Shown: positions 14,255-23,423, numbered from the stretch's first letter. The stretch: DNA of 32,040 bases from an uncultured Candidatus Saccharibacteria bacterium (GCA_938017675.1 CALIJB010000017.1:1-32040); one strand, 5' to 3'. Notes: generated by a model not told the origin, from the sequence alone. A program made the numbers and translations.

Positions 14255-14605
14255 ATGTCATATTCACGAACTACACAATTTAATAGCTGGCGCCAAGGTA
14301 ATTATGGGCGCAACCGCAATACAGTTGCTTTTGCATCGGCTATCAAACTCGGCCCGATTTCTAATGCGATTATTATTGCACTTCTCTTGACGCTGCTAGG
14401 TCTGTTATACTTGACACAAGCGGGGAGTGTTTCGGGCTATGATTATGAGTCAAATGACGTCAGCAATAAAATTTCGACGTTGACCGAGCAGAAGAGCGAT
14501 TTGGCGGTTGAGAATGCTCGCCTAACAGCTCTGCAATCAGTTAAAGACAGCAGCGTTGCTCAAAGGATGGCTACCCCGGCTGATACTCAGTATGTAAGCA
14601 AATAG
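14255..14605 (+). CDS. ftsL: FtsL-like small division protein (116 aa)
   Basis: Bitopic membrane protein with a short cytosolic N-terminus, one transmembrane helix (about residues 37-55, IIIALLLTLLGLLYLTQA) and an external coiled-coil-prone segment (NKISTLTEQKSDLAVENARL). This architecture and its place between rsmH and ftsI are diagnostic of FtsL even though the sequence is weakly conserved. FtsL bridges FtsQ/DivIC and FtsWI in the divisome. The start is uncertain: no Shine-Dalgarno sequence or well-spaced -10 precedes ATG 14255. Confidence 0.75.
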   Translation: MSYSRTTQFNSWRQGNYGRNRNTVAFASAIKLGPISNAIIIALLLTLLGLLYLTQAGSVSGYDYESNDVSNKISTLTEQKSDLAVENARLTALQSVKDSSVAQRMATPADTQYVSK

Positions 14606-14618
14606 GAGTTCTAAGATC

Positions 14619-16376
14619 ATGAGTGTATCGCCAACTCGTTTTATCCGACGCTCGAGAGTTGGCTTTTTGTTTAGCATGGTGTTGGTCGTCTCGGCCATTT
14701 TTGTAGTGCAGCTTTTCGTAGTGCAGGTAGTGCGGCATGATTACTATGTAACACAGGCTGATAATGAGCAGATTAAGAAGTTCACGCTCAAAGCGCAGCG
14801 CGGCGAAATTTACGCTATGGACGGCAGCGACCCAAAGCCGCTGGTGATGAACGAGACGGTCTATAAAGTTTGGGCAGATCCAACACAAGTATCTGATAAG
14901 CAGGCGGTGGTAGATACGCTGAATAGCGTCGCTGGCGGCAACGTAGTTGATGGTTTCGCGGCGCTGATCGACAAAAAACCTAGCCGCTACCAAATTTTGA
15001 CGAAATATATTACGCGGACGCAGGCTGAATTAATTAAGAAGAAAAAGCTAGCGGGTATCGGTTTCGAAGTTGGAACGCGCCGGGTCTATCCTGAAGGACG
15101 ATTGGCTAGCCAGGTTTTGGGTTTTGTTAATCACGAGGGTAAAGGAGTATATGGCTTCGAGCAAGCTAATAACCAAACTCTGTCTGGGCGCGACGGTATG
15201 CTCAAAACGGTGACGGACGCTCGCGACGTACCGCTGACAATTGGTGATAAGAATGTCCGCCAGCCGGCAGTAAATGGACGGAGTATTGTTTTGACGATTG
15301 ATCGTAATATCCAGACACAAGTCGAATCAGCGCTTGAGGCTGGTGCTAAGCGTAGTAAAGCCACTAGAGCAAGCGCTATCGTCATGGAGCCAAGTACTGG
15401 CAAAGTGCTGGCAATGGCTAATATGCCGACGTATGATCCATCGAATATCAATACTTCTGACGTGTCGGTCTTTAACAACGATACGATTTCACATCCGTAC
15501 GAAGCGGGCTCTGATGTCAAGACTTTCACGGTAGCGACCGGAATCGACAAAGGCGTTATCTCGCCGCAGAGTACTTACAACAATACTGGCAAAATCAAGG
15601 TTGAAGATATCACAATCAATAATGCTTCTAAAAACAGCTTCTTGAACGGTGATATAACTATGCAGACAGCGCTGAACTGGTCGCTGAATACTGGTATGGT
15701 AACGATTGCGCAGCGGCTGGGAAATGGTTCTTATATTACTCGCGGCGCGCGCGAGACGATTTATGATTACTTTTATAATCGTTTCCGGCTGGGGCAGCTG
15801 ACTGGTATTGAGCTGGCGAATGAGGCGGGCGGCACAGTTATTTCGCCAGCACAGCAAGAAGGTAATGCTGTGCGTTATAGTAATATGGTATTTGGCCAGG
15901 GCATGAATGTGACGATGCTGCAGGTGGCGAGCGGTTTTTGTTCGGTAGTCAATGGCGGCGTATATTACGCGCCAACAATTATTAACGGCACAATGGGCGA
16001 TGGTGGCAAATTTGCGGCTACAGCGGCGAAGACCAGCGCTCGTGCTATCAGCGAAGCTTCGTCGCAGACAGTGCGCGAAATGGTGCATCAGGCTCATTAT
16101 GCGACATATAAGCCACATGACGACTCGGAACGCTGGCTAGTCGGCGGCAAGACCGGTACTTCGCAGGTGATTGTTAACGGCAAGTACGATGATAACGAGA
16201 CGATTGGTACCTATCTGGGTTTTGGCGGCGAATACGGCAAAATTCCGCGTTACGTTATCATGGTAGAGATAGCGGCAGACGGCCGCGGTATGGGTGGCGG
16301 CTCGGATGCCAAGCCTATTTTCAACGAGATATCCAACTGGATGATAAAATACTTAAAATTAGCCCCGAGAGAGTAG
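14619..16376 (+). CDS. ftsI: Class B penicillin-binding protein, septal transpeptidase (585 aa)
   Basis: Cross-links septal peptidoglycan. N-terminal membrane anchor at about residues 17-37 (FSMVLVVSAIFVVQLFVVQV), then the dimerisation/pedestal domain (AQRGEIYAMDG), and the transpeptidase domain with SDVK at 298-301 (catalytic Ser298), SLN at 355-357 and KTGT at 511-514. All three active-site motifs are intact. The Shine-Dalgarno AGGAG is 10 nt upstream; the gene begins 13 nt after ftsL. A partner of FtsW, encoded two genes downstream. Confidence 0.93.
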   Translation: MSVSPTRFIRRSRVGFLFSMVLVVSAIFVVQLFVVQVVRHDYYVTQADNEQIKKFTLKAQRGEIYAMDGSDPKPLVMNETVYKVWADPTQVSDKQAVVDTLNSVAGGNVVDGFAALIDKKPSRYQILTKYITRTQAELIKKKKLAGIGFEVGTRRVYPEGRLASQVLGFVNHEGKGVYGFEQANNQTLSGRDGMLKTVTDARDVPLTIGDKNVRQPAVNGRSIVLTIDRNIQTQVESALEAGAKRSKATRASAIVMEPSTGKVLAMANMPTYDPSNINTSDVSVFNNDTISHPYEAGSDVKTFTVATGIDKGVISPQSTYNNTGKIKVEDITINNASKNSFLNGDITMQTALNWSLNTGMVTIAQRLGNGSYITRGARETIYDYFYNRFRLGQLTGIELANEAGGTVISPAQQEGNAVRYSNMVFGQGMNVTMLQVASGFCSVVNGGVYYAPTIINGTMGDGGKFAATAAKTSARAISEASSQTVREMVHQAHYATYKPHDDSERWLVGGKTGTSQVIVNGKYDDNETIGTYLGFGGEYGKIPRYVIMVEIAADGRGMGGGSDAKPIFNEISNWMIKYLKLAPRE

Positions 16377-16385
16377 GGTAGGGAG

Positions 16386-16391
16386 TATAAT
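16386..16391 (+). promoter_or_regulatory. Internal -10 box for leaderless mraY
   Basis: TATAAT at 16386-16391 ends 6 bp before ATG 16398. It would allow mraY-ftsW-murG to be transcribed separately from ftsI. Confidence 0.6.
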
Positions 16392-16397
16392 GGTAAT

Positions 16398-17432
16398 ATG
16401 TCGATTGTAACTTTTGGAAACGAATTGAACTCAGTTTTTCTAATGAGCTTGATGGCATTTCTACTGGCGATGCTGCTAACGCCAGTATATACATATTTTG
16501 CTTACAAATATAAATTCTGGAAAACACAGCGTACAGCAGCGGTAACTGGCGAAAAACTCAAAATTTTTAACTTATTGCATAAGAAGAAAATCGAGCGGCA
16601 TATTCCGACGATGGCGGGAATAATTGCCGTGGTAGCGATTGTGGCGGTGACGCTGGCCTTTAATCTGGATCGAGCGCAAACTTGGCTGCCATTGGCGGCG
16701 TTGGTTGGCGGCGCGGCGATTGGTTTGATTGATGATATTTTGAATGTTTTTGGCTCTAACCGCAAGGATGCTGGCTTGCGTAGCTGGGTGAAATTTGCCA
16801 TGATTATCGGCGTCGGGCTGGTGCTGGGCTGGTTTTTCTTCTGTAAGCTCGGCTACTCGTCGGTGCATATCCCATACGTTGGCGATTGGCAAATGGGCGC
16901 GTGGATTGTCGGATTGTTTGTGTTTACGGTGGTAGCGACGGGTAACGCGGTCAATATAAGCGACGGCCTGGACGGCTTGGCGGGCGGTTTGCTGGTAATG
17001 TCGTTTTCTGCATTTGGTGTGATTGCGCTATTACAAGGCCATTTGAAGTTAGCGGCGTTCTGTTTCACAGTGGTCGGCGCGTTGCTGAGTTATTTGTGGT
17101 TCAATATCTTTCCAGCGCGGTTCTTTATGGGCGACGTTGGCAGCTTTGCTTTTGGGACGAGCTTGGGCGTGGTGGCGATGATGACCAACACGCTGTTTTT
17201 GCTGCCGATTATCGGCATATTGTTCGTGGTCGAGGCTGGGTCTAGCTTGTTGCAGATGACCAGCAAGAAATTATTCCATCGCAAGATATTTCTGTCGGCG
17301 CCGATTCATCATCATCTGGAGGCATCAGGCTGGCCAGAGGCTAAAGTGACGATGCGTTTTTGGGTGATTGCTGGCGTGGCGGCGTTTGTGGGGATGGCGA
17401 TGGCGATGACCGGGGGGCATATTGCTCCGTGA
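16398..17432 (+). CDS. mraY: Phospho-N-acetylmuramoyl-pentapeptide transferase (344 aa)
   Basis: Transfers phospho-MurNAc-pentapeptide from UDP to undecaprenyl phosphate, making lipid I at the inner membrane face. About ten membrane helices. GLIDDILNVF (catalytic Asp pair), NAVNISDGLDGLAGG, FMGDVGSFAFG and the C-terminal APIHHHLEASGWPEAKV (HHH motif) are the family motifs. The start has its own -10 box 6 bp upstream, so the mRNA is probably leaderless. Its TGA overlaps the GTG start of ftsW by 4 bp. Confidence 0.95.
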   Translation: MSIVTFGNELNSVFLMSLMAFLLAMLLTPVYTYFAYKYKFWKTQRTAAVTGEKLKIFNLLHKKKIERHIPTMAGIIAVVAIVAVTLAFNLDRAQTWLPLAALVGGAAIGLIDDILNVFGSNRKDAGLRSWVKFAMIIGVGLVLGWFFFCKLGYSSVHIPYVGDWQMGAWIVGLFVFTVVATGNAVNISDGLDGLAGGLLVMSFSAFGVIALLQGHLKLAAFCFTVVGALLSYLWFNIFPARFFMGDVGSFAFGTSLGVVAMMTNTLFLLPIIGILFVVEAGSSLLQMTSKKLFHRKIFLSAPIHHHLEASGWPEAKVTMRFWVIAGVAAFVGMAMAMTGGHIAP

Positions 17433-18727
17433 TTGGCGCTCGGCACCGCGACAGGTACGTACAATTTACCGATGGCAAAATTCAGCGTAAACACCGGCCT
17501 GATTATTGGTTAGTGTTATGTGCGGCGTTGTTAATGCTGGTAGGAATGATAATTGTTTATTCGGTCGGGCCGCAGTATGCTAATTTGCAGAATAGTGCTT
17601 ATGGCAGCGATTATTCTAGTACATATTTCTTTTTCAAACAGCTTATGGGTATTAGCCTGGCAGTTAGTGGTTTTGTACTGCTAGTATTAGTACCATTTGA
17701 TTATCTCAAGAAGTATATTTTTCAGTTAATGATGATTGGAATTGGCTTATCGTTTTTGCTTTTTTTGATTGGAAATATTTTGCATATTGATGCAATAGCG
17801 CAGAACACGCTAGGCGCTTATCGCTGGTTTCACTTGGGACCAGTTAATTTTCAGCCGTCCGAGCTGCTAAAATTAGCAATGACTTTGTATATGGCGGTGT
17901 TTTTAGGTAAACGCTACCAAGAGGGTAAGATAAACGACTTGAAAGAAACAGTCTATCCAGCAGCGGCGTTGGTCGGCTTTTTGTTATTTATTGTCGTAGT
18001 GTTGCAAAAAGATATGGGCTCGGGGGTGGCGATAGCGGCGGCTGCGGCGTCGATATTTATGGTGAGTACGATAAGAATGAAAACTCTGATGCAAATTGCA
18101 TTAGTGGGCGTGCTGTTTTTGGGGCTCACGGCAGTAACGGCGCCGCACCGGTTGGAGCGGATTACGACGTTTTTCGGAGCGAGTAAATCAGCTTCGCAAG
18201 ACGATAACGATTATCATATCAAAAACGCAATGATTGCGTTGGGGACAGGCGGGTTAACTGGCCGCGGTATCGGCAAGAGTATTCAATCGACAGGCTACTT
18301 GCCAGAGGCAATTAACGATTCGATTTTTGCTGTAATTGGCGAGATTTTTGGTTTTGCCGGGACGGTATTGGTAGTAGTGTTGTTTGCAGCTTTGTTGCTG
18401 CGGGTTTTGCGAGTTGCTGAATACTCGCCAGATATGACCAGGCGATTGGTAGTGGCGGGTATTTTTGGCTGGTTATTTGCGCACTTCTTCATGAATATTG
18501 CATCAATGATTCATTTAGCGCCGTTAACAGGTATAACGTTGTCGTTCTTGAGTGCTGGCGGTAGTAGTATGCTGTTTTCGGGCGCGGCTTTGGGGATTGT
18601 TTTCCAGTTATCGCGATATACTGCACATAAACCAATAGATATAGGAGGCCAAGATGCGGATATTAGCCGTAGGCGGCGGCTCGGGGGGTCACGTTACTCC
18701 AGTCGTCGCCGTGTTGCGAGAAGTTAA
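17429..18727 (+). CDS. ftsW: FtsW/RodA/SpoVE SEDS-family glycosyltransferase (432 aa)
   Basis: Polymerises lipid II into glycan strands with FtsI at the septum. After a hydrophilic N-terminus ending in HRPDYW, roughly ten membrane helices follow; FQPSELLKLAM, LQKDMGSGVAI, STGYLPEAINDSIFAVIGE and LTGITLSFLSAGGSS are SEDS signatures. GTG 17429 is chosen: it overlaps the mraY stop as GTGA and is in frame. The longer version from 17360 would give an atypical Gly/Asp-rich N-terminus. The Arg-rich C-terminal tail is encoded inside the first 74 bp of murG, an unusually long overlap. Confidence 0.9.
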   Translation: MIGARHRDRYVQFTDGKIQRKHRPDYWLVLCAALLMLVGMIIVYSVGPQYANLQNSAYGSDYSSTYFFFKQLMGISLAVSGFVLLVLVPFDYLKKYIFQLMMIGIGLSFLLFLIGNILHIDAIAQNTLGAYRWFHLGPVNFQPSELLKLAMTLYMAVFLGKRYQEGKINDLKETVYPAAALVGFLLFIVVVLQKDMGSGVAIAAAAASIFMVSTIRMKTLMQIALVGVLFLGLTAVTAPHRLERITTFFGASKSASQDDNDYHIKNAMIALGTGGLTGRGIGKSIQSTGYLPEAINDSIFAVIGEIFGFAGTVLVVVLFAALLLRVLRVAEYSPDMTRRLVVAGIFGWLFAHFFMNIASMIHLAPLTGITLSFLSAGGSSMLFSGAALGIVFQLSRYTAHKPIDIGGQDADISRRRRLGGSRYSSRRRVARS

Positions 18728-19841
18728 AAAACAGCAGCCAGATGCAGAACTGCGGTTTTGGGTTGACCGCAAATTTAGCAAGCAAGCGCGCAATGTTATG
18801 GCTAGCTTTGATAACTCGGTGCGCGTAGATGTCATTGCTAGCGGTAAATTACGCCGCTATCATAATCTTAGCGTTGTGCGTCAGCTGTTACGCTTACGGA
18901 CGATTGTGTGGCCAAATTTTGTTGATGCGCTCAAGGTGTGCGTGGGCTTTGTCCAGAGCCTAGTGAAACTAATCGCCTGGCGTCCAGACGTGATATTCAC
19001 GAAAGGAGGCTACGTTTGCATGCCGGTCGGTTTGGCGGCACATGTGCTGCGCATTCCGCTGGTAATTCACGACTCAGACGCTCATCCAGGGTTAACTAAT
19101 CGCGTATTGGCACGTTGGGCTGACCGCATTGGCACTGGCGCTCCGCTAGAGTATTATCCGTACCCCAAGGCGATTAGTCGTTACGTTGGCGTACCGATCC
19201 GCGAGGGATTCAAGCCGTACAGCGAGCAACAGCGCCGCGTGGTTAAGGAAAAACTAGGATTTCCAAGTAACAGACCGTTAGTGCTGGTTACTGGTGGCGG
19301 TTTGGGTGCGGAACGGTTGAATAATGCTGTGACAGATACTATTAGCGAACTTACACAGTTCACTAGCGTAATTTTAATAACTGGTACTGGCCAGTATGCC
19401 GAGATCCGGTGGCGGTTGCCAGAGGATACATATCAAGTTAGAATTTATGATTTTGTTAGCGACGGCATGATTGATATGCTTGGTGCGGCTGATATTGTGG
19501 TAGCGCGAGCTGGTGCGACCACAATTCTCGAGTTGGCAGCGCTGGCCAAACCGACGATTCTGGTGCCGAACGGCTTTTTGACTGGCGGTCATCAAATTAA
19601 AAATGCTAAGGTGTATGAAGACAAAGGTGCTGTCAAAGTCATCGACGAAATGCAAATGGAAAAAACGCCGCAGTTGCTCGTTGATGAGATAAAAAACCTT
19701 ATTGACAATCCTGCAGAAGCACAGCAAATGGGGCAGGCTTTTCTGTCGTTTGCACATCCTGGTGCTGCTAAAGATATGGCCGATATGATTCTAGATGCTG
19801 CTAATAGCCGCCGAACGAACCCTGATAGCGCTGCAAAATGA
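18654..19841 (+). CDS. murG: UDP-GlcNAc:undecaprenyl-PP-MurNAc-pentapeptide GlcNAc transferase (395 aa)
   Basis: Converts lipid I to lipid II at the inner face of the membrane. The N-terminal GGGSGGHVTP (residues 7-16) is the diagnostic loop 1; HDSDAHPGLTNR, VTGGGLGAERLNN and ARAGATTILELAALAKPTIL followed by GGHQIKNA form the remaining donor/acceptor sites. Somewhat longer than the usual 355-370 aa. It has a strong Shine-Dalgarno AGGAGG about 7 nt before ATG, embedded in the end of ftsW. Its first 74 bp overlap ftsW. Confidence 0.95.
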   Translation: MRILAVGGGSGGHVTPVVAVLREVKKQQPDAELRFWVDRKFSKQARNVMASFDNSVRVDVIASGKLRRYHNLSVVRQLLRLRTIVWPNFVDALKVCVGFVQSLVKLIAWRPDVIFTKGGYVCMPVGLAAHVLRIPLVIHDSDAHPGLTNRVLARWADRIGTGAPLEYYPYPKAISRYVGVPIREGFKPYSEQQRRVVKEKLGFPSNRPLVLVTGGGLGAERLNNAVTDTISELTQFTSVILITGTGQYAEIRWRLPEDTYQVRIYDFVSDGMIDMLGAADIVVARAGATTILELAALAKPTILVPNGFLTGGHQIKNAKVYEDKGAVKVIDEMQMEKTPQLLVDEIKNLIDNPAEAQQMGQAFLSFAHPGAAKDMADMILDAANSRRTNPDSAAK

Positions 19842-19847
19842 TATAAT
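19842..19847 (+). promoter_or_regulatory. -10 box upstream of ftsQ
   Basis: TATAAT just after the murG stop, ending 13 bp before ATG 19861. The predicted leader is only about 7 nt, so this is leaderless or nearly so, but does not fit the 6-7 bp rule. Confidence 0.45.
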
Positions 19848-19860
19848 TAATACCACAAGC

Positions 19861-20811
19861 ATGTTTGGTATGAGATCGAAAAAACCCAAATCACGCCGCG
19901 CCGCACAGCCTGTGCGGCGCCGTGCTGTGGTTGATGATAGCTCGCCTAGTGCGGGAACACTATTTCGGCGTAATCGTACCTTGACTGGTAGTCTCATTTC
20001 CTCGGTGCCTAGCCCTAATGAACAATCGGCTAGCTTGCAATCACCGCGCGTGCAGGCGCACAATCTGAAGCGCAAACGCCGCTCTATCCGCTTAGCGTTG
20101 ATTAGCGCATTAGTGCTAATTGCTGGTTTGGGGTGGCTGCTTACTCAGATTATTGTCGAGCCGAAAGTGCAAATTGTCGGCACCAGTAACGATCCAGAAG
20201 TACAAACTGCCGCCCGCGATTATGCAGCGGCCATACAAGATTACCTCTCTGCTAATCCGCTCGAGCGGCTGGCTGTAAATATCAATGCCAATAATCTTAG
20301 CCGAGCTATTCAAAGTAGATATCCAGAAGTGTCTAGCGTGTCGCCGCCAGCTAAAGGTGCTCTCTGGTCGGCCGATTTTTCGGTTAACTTGCGCTCGCCA
20401 GTGGTTTATTGGCAGTCTGGTAACATGAAAGCTTATGTTGACAGCACAGGTGTAGTATTTGAACGTAATATACTCGACACGTCAGTTATCGCCGTCGAGG
20501 ATCAAACTGGAATTCGTGCAAGCGTTGGTAATTCAGTAATTAGCGGCCGTTTCCTGCAGTTTATCGGTAAGGTTGTGGGGCACTTCAAAGAAAACAATCT
20601 TACTGTTAATAAAATGATTCTGCCGGCTAGTACTACTCGCCAGGTGCTAGTCAGTCTCGACGGGGTGGGGTACTCGATTAAAATGACAGTTGACCGCCCA
20701 GCGGCTGGCCAAGTCGAAGACGCGGTGCGTGCCATCCGCTATTTAGCGAACAGAGGAACAACTGCAGAGTATATTGATGTGCGGGTAGGTAGGCGAGCTT
20801 TTTATAAATGA
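19861..20811 (+). CDS. ftsQ: FtsQ/DivIB-type cell division protein (316 aa)
   Basis: Bitopic divisome scaffold. Long basic cytosolic N-terminus (Arg/Lys-rich to about residue 76), one membrane helix at about 77-97 (LALISALVLIAGLGWLLTQI), then a POTRA-like segment (VQIVGTSNDPEVQTAARDYA) and a beta-rich external domain. The position after murG supports the call although the sequence is divergent. ATG 19861 is preferred over an upstream in-frame ATG at 19795 inside murG because a -10 box lies between them. The dcw genes murC-F, ftsA and ftsZ are not in this window. Confidence 0.78.
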   Translation: MFGMRSKKPKSRRAAQPVRRRAVVDDSSPSAGTLFRRNRTLTGSLISSVPSPNEQSASLQSPRVQAHNLKRKRRSIRLALISALVLIAGLGWLLTQIIVEPKVQIVGTSNDPEVQTAARDYAAAIQDYLSANPLERLAVNINANNLSRAIQSRYPEVSSVSPPAKGALWSADFSVNLRSPVVYWQSGNMKAYVDSTGVVFERNILDTSVIAVEDQTGIRASVGNSVISGRFLQFIGKVVGHFKENNLTVNKMILPASTTRQVLVSLDGVGYSIKMTVDRPAAGQVEDAVRAIRYLANRGTTAEYIDVRVGRRAFYK

Positions 20812-21647
20812 GGAAAAGGCCTTAGGTAGTAGGCTACCCCTGCACTGGTGGGCCATGTTCTACTTTTGTTCTATTAAACAGCTAAATAGGCTAGGTGAAA
20901 AAACTATATTAAAATATTGAAAATGCAAAAAGTCAAATAAAGCAGGTGAGGCGGGAAAAGTAGTAGGGGACAATATTTTTAAAAAAATGCAAATTTATTC
21001 TCATAATGCTGAGATTTTTTCTGTGGATAACTTAAGTCTATAAACATGTGCTAATTACTACAATTTAAATTTCGAGTTTGTTCGGGTGCGTGGATTTATA
21101 TCTATAGAACTGCTGGTTGGCGGTATTTTTTGTATAGCGAATAAATATAAAAGTAAAAGATGACTCTAGTAGCGTGGTTAAGGCTCCCCATTTTAGACCA
21201 AGATTAATAAGCTGCGGCTTGTATCAAGTAAAACCGTTGTTTGCGAACGTATGATTAATCATCCTGACAACATAGATTATAAGACGTAAAACGGACATTG
21301 TGCGACATTAAAACTATCTACGAAACATGATTACTCCATCGTCTTTTTTCAAGATAAATTTATGTAGTTTGTAAACTTTTGGAGGTATCGGCGGCGATTA
21401 ATTATGCTACCGCCCTGTTTGGGTCTGCCGGTATATTTATGTTCTAAATCTATATTTGCCATGTTCCATGTTTTTATTGCTATGAGCTGTTGATGGCTTT
21501 TGGCGCGCTAATTTGTGTTATTGATTATGGTTTGGGCTTTGATCGCTAAAGGTAGTGTTTTATGAATCTATGAAATGTTGGCAATTGTTAGATAATTATT
21601 CTGGCATGACTTTAAGAAACCTGCGGATAATTAGTTCGCTTTTTGTT
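20812..21647. other. 836-bp AT-rich gene-free region
   Basis: No supported protein or RNA gene. Short fragments such as a GGCGG...CCGCC pairing (about 21391-21415) and a single TTATCCACA-type DnaA box on the - strand (21022-21030) are present. The lack of open frames in an otherwise compact genome suggests either a decayed gene or an uncharacterised RNA. One DnaA box is not evidence for an origin. Confidence 0.5.
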
Positions 21648-22148
21648 CTATAGTTTTTCGAGAGTTGATTCTTTAAGAGCGCGGGCGACCTCTCGCTTGA
21701 TGATTTCACTATTCCACTCATCCCCCTTAAACCGCAGCAGGGGCATATTTGCATTGCTTATAATTGAGTTAACGAAAATGTCGCGCTTTTGGCGGTCAGG
21801 ACGATCATGGGTGTTGTCGTCAAGTTCAATAGCTATGAGCGGTTTCATATCATTGGTGCAAATAAGAAAATCTACTGATTTGCCGTTGATTCTTGAAAAT
21901 GCCCTGCTCCAGTTCTGTCCGTAGACCTTATGATCTAAAAACATGCTTAAGTGAGCTTGCGGGATGATTACGCAGCCGCTTATTGCTTCAAGCAGGGTTT
22001 TATAGAATATTAGCTCGTGCTGTGTCATTGCGCAGGCTTTTTTAGCGTATACGTATTCTCTCTTTGGTTTTTTGGCGATATTATTATTTGTTTTTACTCC
22101 GATTGCTACTAAGGCAAAAATTATGATTATGACAAATAGTACTTCCAT
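21648..22148 (-). CDS. DUF2726 protein with N-terminal membrane anchor (166 aa)
   Basis: Residues 3-19 form a membrane helix (VLFVIIIIFALVAIGV). The rest matches the DUF2726 pattern, a PD-(D/E)XK-like nuclease fold: MTQHELIFYKTLLEAI, then AHLSMFLD, then NGKSVDFLICTNDMKPLIAI followed by ELDD (putative D-ExD metal site), then NANMPLLRFKGDEW. Many family members are membrane-tethered and of unknown function; a nuclease role is inferred from the fold. The start is supported by AGTATA (TATACT on the - strand) 7 bp upstream, a leaderless arrangement. It diverges from the excalibur gene. Confidence 0.72.
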   Translation of the reverse strand: MEVLFVIIIIFALVAIGVKTNNNIAKKPKREYVYAKKACAMTQHELIFYKTLLEAISGCVIIPQAHLSMFLDHKVYGQNWSRAFSRINGKSVDFLICTNDMKPLIAIELDDNTHDRPDRQKRDIFVNSIISNANMPLLRFKGDEWNSEIIKREVARALKESTLEKL

Positions 22149-22155
22149 TAATGTA

Positions 22156-22161
22156 AGTATA
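22156..22161 (-). promoter_or_regulatory. -10 box for the leaderless DUF2726 gene
   Basis: TATACT on the - strand, 7 bp from ATG 22148. Confidence 0.5.
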
Positions 22162-22368
22162 GCATGATCTTTTCTATGAGGTTTTTACTGTCGTGCTCTA
22201 TCTTGGGGTTCGCAGATATAGTGATGGTGTCTCAGGGTTCTTAATTGCTAGGGCGATTGCTCTAAATGTTTAGAAGCTATAAGTTATATTGTTGTCTGGA
22301 GTATGTTGTGATATGTTTATAAGCGGATTGGATAGTTAAATTAATTAAAGATATCTAGGAAAATAACA

Positions 22369-23340
22369 ATGGCTATAAAAAAGCTTGGACAAATACAACA
22401 GAAAGAGAGCAAGAATAAGACCTCTACTAAGAAGCATAAGCGTGGCTGGCTTATCTTTGGCGGAGTTGTCGTTACCCTTACTGTTATAGGACATATTGGT
22501 AACGTTATGGAGCAATCTCGTCTCGAGAAGGACAATGTTCCTATCATTATTTCCAATGTGGACGAAAGCATTAAGCTTGATTACCACACCGACAAGCGCG
22601 AAATTTCTGCTAAAATATCAGGAGTCAGCTTGCTTGTCGAAGTAAAGGTAGCTAACGGTAAAACTAGCATACACGGGCATAAAAATTCAGCTGGCGACAT
22701 TAAGTATGAGATCAAAGACATAAAAGAGGGCGACAGCGATATTTCTATATCCGTCGTCGATGGTAAACGCCATGGTGATAAAACTATCAGGTTTCACCGC
22801 CAAACGAAAGCTGATTATGACAAACAAGAACTAGAGAAAGCTCTCAAACGTGCTGAGGAATCTGTTAAAAAAGCCGAAAAACAATCAAGTGATGAAAATA
22901 TTTCTCGCGCCAAGTCAGATGTCAATAAATTACCAGAGGATAAACGCGGACAATTCTCTGAGCGTATTACCAAATTAGAAAAAGCCAAGCAGGAAGAAAA
23001 AGAACGCGCCGAGAAAGCTAAAAAAGAGGCGGAAGAGAAGAAAAGGCAGGAGGAGGCAGCGGCTGCCACAGCTAAAGCTCGGCAGCAACAGCAGCAAGCG
23101 CGACCGCAGCCTGCACCTCGCCAAGTTGCCCCTATTCCTGCCGCTCCGCAACCAGCTCCAACAACTCCTCCACGCCCACGCCCAGCAACACCTACACCCG
23201 CTCCCTCGGCAGAATTACATTTTAGTAGCTGCAAAGAAGCGCGTGCTGCCGGCTATAGCCATATGCGCCGCGGCGAACCGGGGTATTCGCCGCATCTTGA
23301 TAGAGACGGTGACGGCATAGCTTGCGATAAGCATAAGTAA
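22369..23340 (+). CDS. Membrane-anchored surface protein with excalibur calcium-binding domain (323 aa)
   Basis: Basic N-terminus followed by one membrane helix (about residues 25-42, WLIFGGVVVTLTVIGHIG). The exported part has a beta-rich domain (about 50-145), a long charged coiled coil (about 145-235) and a Pro/Ala/Gln-rich linker (about 235-285). The last 40 residues are an excalibur domain: FSSCKEARAAGYSHMRRGEP, then DRDGDGIACDKHK, with the DxDxDG calcium loop and both Cys. The architecture resembles a spacer that projects a calcium-binding tip from the cell surface, possibly for contact with the host bacterium (inference). AGGA lies about 9 nt before ATG. Confidence 0.82.
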   Translation: MAIKKLGQIQQKESKNKTSTKKHKRGWLIFGGVVVTLTVIGHIGNVMEQSRLEKDNVPIIISNVDESIKLDYHTDKREISAKISGVSLLVEVKVANGKTSIHGHKNSAGDIKYEIKDIKEGDSDISISVVDGKRHGDKTIRFHRQTKADYDKQELEKALKRAEESVKKAEKQSSDENISRAKSDVNKLPEDKRGQFSERITKLEKAKQEEKERAEKAKKEAEEKKRQEEAAAATAKARQQQQQARPQPAPRQVAPIPAAPQPAPTTPPRPRPATPTPAPSAELHFSSCKEARAAGYSHMRRGEPGYSPHLDRDGDGIACDKHK

Positions 23341-23423
23341 TGAGTATAAGCATACTTCTATTCTTCTTAATACCAGCGTAAGATACTAAGCCATTTTATT
23401 GCGCGTTATAATTCCCTAACAAT

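Noticed and set aside
17460..17474. TACAAT followed 6 bp later by ATG 17472, as a leaderless ftsW start
   Set aside because: The ATG is out of frame with ftsW and gives only 13 codons; GTG 17429 overlapping the mraY stop is in frame.
19795..19860. N-terminal extension of ftsQ inside murG
   Set aside because: The -10 box and murG stop lie between this ATG and 19861, and the extra residues look like shifted murG sequence.
21022..21030. TTATCCACA-type DnaA box in an AT-rich region, as a possible origin
   Set aside because: Only one box, with no cluster, no dnaA or dnaN neighbour and no repeat units.
21166..21200. tRNA-like D-arm string (GTGGTTAAGGC)
   Set aside because: No acceptor stem, anticodon stem or T-arm in the expected places.
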